42,171 nt of DNA from Rodentolepis nana (lineage: Eukaryota > Platyhelminthes > Cestoda > Cyclophyllidea > Hymenolepididae), in contig UZAE01012167.1 of the NCBI GenBank assembly GCA_900617975.1, positions 13,762 to 55,932 of the forward strand, read 5' to 3'. A program made the position numbers and the translations under genes. Below are positions 34,254 to 42,171 of the stretch, one piece after another; the stretch's first letter is position 1; each line of letters starts with the position of its first letter. Under the pieces are notes generated by a model. That model was not told the origin of the DNA. It made no database searches and worked only from the letters and a program-made list of their open reading frames with translations.

Positions 34254-37200
34254 ATGGATATCCGACCAAATCATACTCTCTATGTGAATAATTTAAACGA
34301 CAAATTGAAGAAGGCGGATTTGAAGAGATTGCTTTATTACCTTTTCTCGCCCTATGGAAGAATTTTGGAAATTATTGCCATGAAAACTCAAAAAATGCGC
34401 GGTCAGGCCTTTATTATATTTCAGTCCCTTAATTCGGCTACAACAGCACTCAGAGCACTTCAAGGTTTCCATCTAATTGAAAAGGTAACTTCCATATTAA
34501 TTTCTAGATGCAAAGCTCTCTTTATTGTTAGTTCTTGGCTAATAAGGGTATATTTCATTTAGTACTTTATCGTTTCCGCTTAAGTTTGAGAATTTATTCG
34601 CAACTGAGTGTTTATTCCTGATTTAGCTACTATTGGAATCAGTGTCTTGAGTTTATTTAGCAAATTTAGTTGCATTGCGTTGAATATAAAGCTTGTGTTG
34701 AAATAATCGTCATGCTCATGAATTATTTTTAATTATACTTTATCATAACGGCTTCATTACTTTTATTTATCTTAAATTTGAAACTGACATTTCATATGTG
34801 CTGGTATCTGTTTACTGCGAATTTTAGCCAAAATTTAATGAATTGAGCAGGTACATCTTGCTGCATATCATTGGTATTCGTTTAAAATCAGGTAGTCCTA
34901 GTATCTGTTTTTTAGGCTCTTTGGGTTTCTCAACAGATTTTGATACGTTTTCCTGCGCAAATATGGTTTTCATCGTGTTTAACGTTCTAAATTTTGGTCA
35001 TTTTTATTGATGTTTTAATAATTTCAACCGAACCCAAATAATTTAACACATTTTTGGCTGTTACATTGAAAATCCCCTTTGTTCTCTTTTATTTCGTTTG
35101 ATAGCTCTGATGTGAATTTCTGGTTTGCCAATCTTTTATCAGTATTTCATTTGCTTATTAAGTTTTTTGTTTAAGTTCTATTAGTGGGTACATCCCCTCT
35201 TCTATTTCCAGCACCTGTGCTAAATAGCCCAACTTTTTTAATTGGTATCCTACTAAGTTACCATTTGTTATATTTTAGAAATTTCTCAATTTCATTTCTC
35301 GATAAATTGTTATTGATTGTTAGTAACTGATTTGGATAAGATATTACAAAGCCAATCTCTATTCTGAGTCATCTATTGCGTATTATAAATTAGTGCGGTT
35401 GGCTATCCATATCTATAGAGTACGTACCAACGAAGCTCTTATCTTTATCTCTTCAATAACGGAATGTATATTCCCTGTTTAGTCATATGTCCTTGCTAAG
35501 TTCGCATTATCAAGCAGTTTATAAAACTCCATTTGAATCTTCCACAAAATGATCGGGCATTTAACTTTCACTTGTGCATCACTGAATACAATCCCCGTAT
35601 AAGGTTTATTTATTTATATAAAGAATGCAGGCTTTATGATGGTTACCATTAGCCCTTTAGCTGACTTCGGGCTTCGCAGAGAGGAGGAGAAGCATCAAAG
35701 TGACAAAAAGTCGAGAGGAGGAATAGGATAGTGATTCGCAGAAGTAAAAGAGACGGACAGACACAAAGTCAGAGAAAAGGTAAGATGATTACGGTGGAAG
35801 TTGTCGAATATGACATACAGTGGGGTCGTGATAGTATGAATTCAGAAGTCAACTACCAGTTTAAAGACTTTGCCATGTAAGTATACTTTGACCGGAGTGC
35901 ACCACGCGGAGGTAGGTCTATTTCACACCCCTCATCGTATAAGATAAATCTCAAGATTTAAATCTTCTATTACACCCTCAGTTACTTATATCTTGCTATC
36001 TCTCATAAACATATCTGTCGGGTGAAGCGAAAGCATTAAGCAAATGTAATATATTATGACAACAAATGCCATCTTAATCAGTTTTTTTTTATTTTTCTGT
36101 AACCAGATGTACTCTTGTAAGATTTATTCTTTAGAAGTCCCCCTGTTGTCTTCTAATGCTCTAATTGTTATAGGAAATCTTGTTTGCCATCCTTTTCCCT
36201 TTAATTTCATATTTCCTTAATTTAGCCTTATCATAACATTTTATGCTTCACATCTACCGGCATTTTTATTTAGCCCATGCGGATCCAGTACGCTCGTAAT
36301 AACTCAACTCAGATTGAGGTTCTTCAGGGCGTGAATGCAGAGACTCAGAAGAAGAAAGAAGAGGAGCGCGAGAAGCGACGCCGAAGGAAGCTGGCACAAC
36401 GTCAAGCTGCAATCGCTGCTTCTGCTGCTGCGTCTGGCACAGTGGCCAATCCAGCTGGGGTAAGTGTCTATTTTTATCAAACATGTCTTACTACTTATAC
36501 ACATTTAAGCAGTTTGCATATTAATCGATTTACTCTAATATTTGCTTAACCAATATTTGTGCCAAACAATGCGTTGGTTCAACTTCCTGATAGTATAATA
36601 TACCCTTTTATTTTCACTTTACTCAACTTTCCGCGTTTTTTCTATTTCCACCATATAGATCTTATTTTGTCTTGATTATTTATCGATGGTCAAGGTTGTT
36701 GCATTCTTTGGAAGCCTACCTCTAAAGTGTCTATAGTTTGCATTTGTGAACCTTTGTTTTCTGCATGTACATTTTGATTCTAATTCACTGGACAATTAAT
36801 TTTTTTGTAATGAAATTTAAAGAAAATTTGCGGTTACATCTTGCCTAACTGTAGGTAGGTTGATGTTACAAATTGATTTTTTTTAAATAGTAAATGAAAA
36901 CTGTTTTTCATATTTTTTAATTGCCTGAAATTTTGTTCTTCTCGAGTTCTATGTTTGTCTTATATAATTATTTGAGGTGCAGAGTAATTAAATAGAAATC
37001 CCGAATTCCGGGGTTCTGACTATCATACACTGGCCCCGATTTACGTCCTTATATATTTTTGCACCCGCCTGACTGATTAATGTAATGTAAAATATTTTTT
37101 TCAATAAATAGACTTGTTGAAGGCCAAATAATAATAAAAATAGCAGTATGGGAGGAGCCGTTTGTAAAACAAAATGGGCAGAAGTTGTAGAGAGTTAAAT

Positions 37201-37793
37201 CGTATAGCTGTTTGGTCAAAACTTCGACCCAGGAAGGTTACATCTGACGTATATAAGTAATGGCAGAAAGTAGAGAATCTAGCTGTTAAGAGCGAAGACC
37301 TGACAATTAGGGGGTTTGAAGAATTAGACTTTTATTAGTCACATTGGTGCCTACTTGGCGTTGAAATCTCGGTGATTGATAGCTATCCCGACAATCATCA
37401 CGCTGTCCAAAGCATTAACTTAGACCGGCAAAACAGTAAATCCTGACCAATTTATAATGTGGATTCGTTTGAACAGCTGAAATATTCACCGACACCATTC
37501 TTGCGGACTGACATTTATTTATTCTCATTTGTTTATAGGCTGAAGGCGAAGTTGAGAATGAAATTCCCAATCGTGTGCTCTTTGTTAGCAATCTACCTGA
37601 GGAGACTACTGATGCGATGTTGACGATGCTCTTTAACCAGTTCAGCGGCTTCAAGGAGGCTCGAAGAGCGGTGGGAGGCATTGGCTTTGTGGAATATGAC
37701 TCTGAGGCTCAAGCAACAGCCGCTAAGAATACCTACCATGGCTTCAAGTTGACTCGTACTCACGCTATTAATGTGAACTACGCGAAGCATTGA
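34254..37793 (+). CDS. SNRPB2: U2 snRNP protein B'' (U2B''-like)
   Basis: Three exons in phase 0: 34254-34484, 36274-36459 and 37539-37793 (223 aa; human U2B'' is 225). It is a nuclear RNA-binding protein of the U2 snRNP, which with U2A' binds U2 snRNA stem-loop IV. The protein opens MDIRPNHTLYVNNLND, very close to the family N-terminus. RRM1 has RNP1 RGQAFIIF preceded by AMKTQKM, the U2B'' rather than U1A loop. The linker is highly charged (KKKEEEREKRRRRK) then Ala-rich. RRM2 (~151-223) has LFVSNL and IGFVEY. Introns are 1789 bp and 1079 bp; the first contains SINE copy 7. ATTAAA at 37853-37858 is a likely poly(A) signal. Confidence 0.92.
34485..36273 (+). other. Intron 1 of the U2B'' gene
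   Basis: 1789-bp GT-AG intron (AAG|GTAACT to TTATTTAG|CCC). Its only recognised content is SINE copy 7, in antisense orientation. Confidence 0.85.
35604..35935 (-). repeat. Ribozyme-SINE copy 7
   Basis: Element sense is minus, antisense to the host U2B'' gene. An 8-bp repeat CGTATAAG flanks it (35596-35603 and 35936-35943). The ribozyme 5' strand GGGGTGT (G1 at 35931) pairs with GCACTCC over 7 bp. L3 is TCCGCGT, and GGTCAA and GGCAAAG replace GGGCAA and GGCAAAA. P4 and P2 are weakened by substitutions, so activity is doubtful. Confidence 0.85.
36460..37538 (+). other. Intron 2 of the U2B'' gene
   Basis: 1079-bp GT-AG intron (GGG|GTAAGT to GTTTATAG|GCT). No repeat copy or nested gene was recognised in it. 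Confidence 0.85.
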
Positions 37794-37858
37794 GTCGCCA
37801 GCCTTCTCCCTTCGTAAACACTTGCTTCACTAATATTTGTACAGTTTCGTGAATTAAA

Positions 37859-39592
37859 TTTTATATCGAATTTAAATTACAATTCTTGTTAATTGTGGCC
37901 TATATGTGTAGTGGGAAGAGTGCTTGGATATCTTAAATTTCTCTTGCGGAATACACCAGCCTTTATCCTAAGTCGTTAATCTACTGTACTGGCCAAGTAC
38001 TCATTGCTTGTCTATCCTTATCCATTCATCCTTGAATTCAAGTGCATTCGCAGTTTATATGTGCAGTTTTGTGATTGATTTTCTGTCAAATTTTAGCTAT
38101 TCTCTTTTTTAACAAACATTTAGTTGAAATGCTAGAGTAGAGTCTAATTAGAGGTATGAAGAGCTTTGAAATTTATCATTATCTTATTAAACCGGTAGCT
38201 AAATTTGGTTAAATATGAATTTACTGGTCTCATAGGCTATATTCCTGTTAGCCCGCTTATCTAGAAATCCCAAAATTGTTCTTCCATTTCGCTACTTGAA
38301 CTTTCTGATATGTCTGCGCAATTTCCCAGTTTAGAGAACTCGAGTCCCTATTGCCGACCACTATTCAATTGGATTGGTGGGGGGGGGGGGGGGGGGGGAC
38401 CATGAAGGACTAAAGCAGTACATTTACGTGAACATGCTTGTGGCTGGGTCGGAGCATCATTACCGATGAGCGCAGTGAAGCAGTAAAGGATTTTCAGTCT
38501 CACAAGTTTATTCAAATTCCCACAAATCTGATGCGGTCCAAACTAATGCAAATATTGCAGACTCCATTAGGATATCACACGTTTTTAAGCAAGGCAACGT
38601 TTCTCCATGATTTGAAACCGCTTCTCAGTACTGTTGTGCTTTTTCATTACGTATTTTTGAATCAGCTTGCTTTATGTAAATTGAATTAACCGTTCAAGCT
38701 GTCGCATTTCGAAATCGATTTCCTCATAGAATGTACTCCATGCAAAGGTGATAATCGCAAGGGCGAAATCTGATAAAAATTGAGGATGTGATGAAATCTC
38801 CCATTTAAATTCCATTTTTTGGGAGATCCTTATTGTTATTGTTGAAAAATTATCCTTTTGGGGTTAAATGAACCTAAAGGCTTTCTTACACTTTCCGGTT
38901 TAGTCTACTCACTTTGTGTCAACAAAACACTTCGACTGTACATGTTTCGTAGTGAATTTTAAACTCACATCCCACCAAATGCAAAAAAGTAGTTTCCGAA
39001 GGGTTGGTCCTGGTCTGCAAAGGGAAGGAATGAGGGTTAGATTTGAAGTAAATTATTTCTTTTATCCACTAATGTCGCTGCAAACGGTCTATTTCTTGTC
39101 TCCTAGTAAAAATTGAATTTTGAATGAAAGATCGATGGCTTTTCTTGACTACAAAGAAATGCATTCGTTTTCGTACTCAGCTTTGCTGTATTGGGAAGTT
39201 GACGTGGTGACATCCCAATTCCAATCTTATTCACTTTATCGATAAACTTTAGATATGATTTGAAATGTTCAACTCCGACGCGAGCTTGAGATAGGCTTCT
39301 CTTGGTTAACTGAGGATTGGATATGCCAATCATTTGAGTTTTAGAGTATTATTTAAATGGTTATTGTCAGATTTAAATCTTCTAAACAAAAATTGGCATC
39401 AGCGGAATGTCAGCAATTACTTGAAAGCGTTAAAGTCCTATTGGAAGACAAACACTATCAAAGTTAAGCCTTAGCTATCCGTCTGGTTTGGTGTGGGAGA
39501 TTTCTACCGTCAACAATAAGATCAAAGTGATTGTCTGCTATGTGAGAATTAGCTTGCGGAGTTGCGTCCTTCAACTTGTTCGGGCAAAAGTT
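37859..39592. other. Region downstream of U2B'' without recognised genes
   Basis: No coding exon seen. The region includes the 20-G homopolymer. Short open frames (80 codons or fewer) lack family motifs. Confidence 0.45.
38379..38398 (+). repeat. Poly(G) run of 20
   Basis: An uninterrupted G20 tract (preceded by GGT) in otherwise AT-rich DNA. It could fold as a G-quadruplex, or could partly be a sequencing or assembly artefact. Confidence 0.9.
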
Positions 39593-39901
39593 ATTTATCT
39601 ATTTATATCAAATGACAGGCGTTTTGATCGTTATCATTAACCCTTTGGTTGACATCGGGCTTCACCCAGGGGGAGAAACATCAAAGATACAAAAGATCGA
39701 GAGAGGGACAGAATAATGATTTGCAGATGTAAAAGAGACAGGTAAGGCGAGATCTGCTGAAATGGTGGATTATGACATACAGTGGGGGTGATGGTAGTTA
39801 GAAGTCAGAAGTCAACTGCCAGTTAATAGACATTTTTTTGCCGTATGAGTATACGTTGCCCAGGGTGCACCACGTGGAGGTAAGTCTACCGCACACCCCA
39901 A
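39593..39901 (-). repeat. Ribozyme-SINE copy 8, near-intact ribozyme
   Basis: Element sense is minus. The 15-bp target duplication GTTCGGGCAAAAGTT / GTTCGGACAAAAGTT (39578-39592 and 39902-39916) has one mismatch. The predicted ribozyme G1 (39899) lies two bases from the duplication, so the genomic 5' end coincides with the cleavage site. Confidence 0.92.
39826..39899 (-). ncRNA. HDV-like self-cleaving ribozyme (SINE copy 8)
   Basis: P1 GGGGTGT/GCACCCT (7 bp); P2 GTAGAC/GTCTAT (6 bp with a G-U replacing A-U); P3 ACC/GGT closing TCCACGT; GGGCAA; P4 CGTAT/ATACG; J4/2 GCAAAAA with the candidate catalytic C opposite 39840. One P2-proximal mismatch is present. Confidence 0.8.
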
Positions 39902-39916
39902 GTTCGGACAAAAGTT

Positions 39917-40880
39917 GCATCCACTTATTACGTGAGAGATTACTTACTTGAACCTACCATATGTACATTTATATGAGGGAGTTTTGTTCCCTCATAAACC
40001 ACTTGTCGCCGAAATGTAATGCTTGATTTTTTACAACATTCGTTTCACACTTTAAAATATCGTATTGACAACACTGAATACAAATTTAGTAGTAAAACTG
40101 TAATATTAGGCAATATCTCGAAACAGTCCTTGATAGGTTAGGATTATTACTTTAATTCAAGAAAACGTGAGAATTTGCAAATTCAACTATTTATTCATTC
40201 TTAAAGCATCGTTTGGTTGTTCACTAATCCGGAGACCAAATTTCAGGGAAGATCACCTTAATGTCTACTTGATTTCATGTCTCCTACATTTAATTTAGTG
40301 ACTAGTTAATTTCGCTGAGTAGTTGATGATGTTAACATAATTAGTCCGCATTTCGCCTAAGTAGAGTTAATAGGATTTAACGTGATAATTTTTTGGGAGA
40401 GATAGGGATTGAAACTATCAGACGTTGGCTACGATTGCACTGAATGATTTAACATATTTCATTGGTGCATATTCAAAGCCTCCATGATATGTCGACATTG
40501 GAGAATAAAGCGGCAAAATGAACTTAGAGCTAGACAAGTAAAGTCTCAGAACAGTAAAATTCATGCTTCAACTTGAATAAACTAACGTTTTAATTTGTTA
40601 TTTTGAAGTCAGAAAGTGACAAAACGAGAGAATGTAATAAAATCGGCTTTTACCTAAAATGTGGTGAATTCTCGCTTTCTGCCTAAAAGGAAATACCTTA
40701 AGAAAGTAAATGGAACTAGGAATACGAATAATAATAGAAAAAACATGTAGTCGGTAGATAGAGCATCGTAATCACGTGTCCACGGACTCCATGATGTCAC
40801 TCTCTACGAAGTTACCGGACGAAGACACAAATGTGATTCCTTGTTGTCTCACCCGTTGTGATCACTTGCCAAAGACGTGC

Positions 40881-40917
<37 letters not shown>

Positions 40918-41419
40918 TAAATATATATATACGTATATATATATATATGCTAAAAAACTGCTCATATAGGGTAATTTAGAATGTGATTCATATTCGTCAA
41001 ACTATAAAGTGGTCAAATAAAATGATACTTGCTTTCTTAACACCACTTTAATATTGCTATCTAAATTGAAAATCACACAGAGGAGCCTTTTTCTAATGGT
41101 TGACGTGAAGAAAGCCTCGTAACCTTTTGCCTAACACGTTTGATCTCACTTGTAATTTATTGGATCATACTGAGAGAATAAATGAAAATTATCGAACTTT
41201 AATGTGAGCTATTACCAAATTGAATAAAGCTTATAGTTTATTATTTTGGATAATAATTTTGTATACTTACGATGGCTAAAATGGTATTTGAATAGTCTAT
41301 TCAACTCTCGTAGTTTTTGGAAAATGGAATAGCCCCCCACCATCAGTGACTTTACATAATGTTTAATGCCTCTAAGTTCAGGTGTATTTCAATGCTTTCT
41401 GCCGTTTTAGATTTGGGCG
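39917..41419. other. Region between SINE copies 8 and 9
   Basis: No gene recognised. It holds a TA microsatellite and otherwise featureless AT-rich DNA. Confidence 0.45.
40884..40948. repeat. TA dinucleotide microsatellite
   Basis: An alternating TA tract of about 32 bp, interrupted by GCTAA and ACG, then continuing for another ~30 bp. It is the longest simple repeat in the window. Confidence 0.95.
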
Positions 41420-41434
41420 GTAATTCTAAATATT

Positions 41435-41745
41435 TATATCTATTTATTTATACCAAATGGCAGGCGTTTTGATAGTTACCATTAGCTCTTTAGTTGGCTT
41501 CAAGCTTCACAGAGGGGAGAAGGAACATCAAAGTGAAAAAGTCGAGAGGGGAGGGGGAGACGGAAGAGTGTATCAAAGATGCAAAAGAGACAGACACAAA
41601 GGTAAGGAGGTAAGGTGAGGTGAGTACTGAGGAAGTAGTCGAATATGACATGTAGTGGGGTGATGGTAGTTTGAAGTCAGAAGTCAACTGCCAGTTAATA
41701 GACTTTTTTGGCGTATGAGTATGCGTTGCCCAGGGCGCACACCCA
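41435..41745 (-). repeat. Ribozyme-SINE copy 9, ribozyme core deleted
   Basis: Element sense is minus. An exact 15-bp target duplication GTAATTCTAAATATT (41420-41434 and 41746-41760) shows that both ends are original. The 5' end reads TGGGTGTGCGCCCTGGGCAA: about 24 nt comprising P2 5' strand, P3, L3 and half of the P1 3' strand are missing. The rest of the element is well conserved. Confidence 0.92.
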
Positions 41746-41760
41746 GTAATTCTAAATATT

Positions 41761-42171
41761 AAGCACTGCAAAAAGTTGGTGTATATCAAGCGTTTTTAGG
41801 TGCAATTTGGGCAATATAAGTTCTATCCGATTTAAATGAGTCAATAAAACGTTATTTCGTCATTTTAAAAACCTGAATTATATTTAAAATATGGCAATCA
41901 TTTTACCAGCAACAAGTGTAAATATGAATACTTGATTTTAATTATCAATTCTCTGTTAGGAGGGTGGGTGAAATTTCCCTGAATTTCAATTTTACTGAAG
42001 TGAATAATAAAAATTATAGCTCATATAACAACAACAAAAATATTAAAGGAATAAATTAGCCCTTCGAATAGAAATAAAATTGAAAAGAAAAAGGCAAGTT
42101 GAAAAAAAGTAGAAAAAAACCAAAACACATAAATTATTTAAGGGAATTTCAAATATTTCGTGCGAAGTATA
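41761..42171. other. AT-rich right end
   Basis: No feature recognised in the last ~410 bp. Confidence 0.5.

Noticed and set aside
40746..40800. tRNA-like stretch (CGGTAGATAGAGCATCG)
   Set aside because: Resembles a D arm, but no acceptor or T-arm pairing could be built.
14985..41745. Hammerhead ribozyme in the SINE, as in schistosome Sm-alpha elements
   Set aside because: The conserved CUGANGA and GAAA core pair is absent; the structure fits the HDV-like fold instead.
14985..41745. tRNA-derived pol III promoter in the SINE
   Set aside because: A TTCGA motif (in TATTCGACCACTTC) vaguely resembles a B box, but the flanking consensus and a matching A box are missing.
1..42171. CRISPR array, prokaryotic operons or terminators
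   Set aside because: Spliceosomal introns and metazoan protein families show nuclear animal DNA; no regularly spaced short repeats were seen.

Overview
This is an AT-rich animal genomic window, most likely from a parasitic flatworm (fluke or tapeworm). The case for that is indirect. Genes are split by a mixture of very small introns (34, 53 and 65-79 bp) and very large ones (1.1-13.4 kb). Two genes sit head-to-tail 120 bp apart with a trans-splice-like acceptor between them. The intergenic and intronic DNA is full of degraded retroelements. Nematodes share some of these traits, so the phylum is an inference.

Layout. 1-5.3 kb: no gene recognised. 5.34-5.79 kb: a solo LTR of a Ty3/gypsy-like element. 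7.56-8.14 kb: an internally deleted mariner-type transposon. 8.22-9.57 kb (minus): a four-exon epsin-like ENTH gene. 11.1-32.4 kb (minus): an eight-exon gene, with its 5' end not found, for a ~700-residue protein ending in a SOCS box. Its introns hold six copies of a ~300 bp SINE-like repeat and a deleted gypsy element. 33.2-37.8 kb (plus): two tandem genes, U1A (SNRPA-like) then U2B'' (SNRPB2-like). They look like an operon: U1A stop, AATAAA, pyrimidine-rich tract, AG, then the U2B'' ATG. 37.9-42.2 kb: no gene seen; a 20-G run, two more repeat copies and a TA microsatellite.

Main discovery. The ~300 bp repeat occurs nine times. Read in its own 5'-to-3' direction, it begins with a ~72-nt segment that folds as an HDV-like self-cleaving ribozyme (nested double pseudoknot P1, P2, P3, P1.1, P4 with a GGCNAA J4/2 strand). 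Predicted cleavage falls at or within a few bases of the 5' end of several copies, as judged from target-site duplications. Copies 4 and 5 (23.0 and 25.6 kb) keep all or nearly all pairings, and they lie sense-oriented inside the 13.4 kb intron of the SOCS-box gene. Copy 8 (39.6 kb) is also well preserved. Pairing changes in P1 of copies 4 and 7 keep the helix. The repeat therefore looks like a non-autonomous, LINE-mobilised element that carries its own ribozyme.

How the genes relate. U1A and U2B'' act together in splicing (U1 and U2 snRNPs), so joint transcription would make biological sense. The SOCS-box gene and the U1A gene are transcribed divergently, with about 0.8 kb between their nearest coding exons. 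The epsin gene follows the SOCS-box gene on the same strand, 1.5 kb downstream, with no sign of co-transcription.
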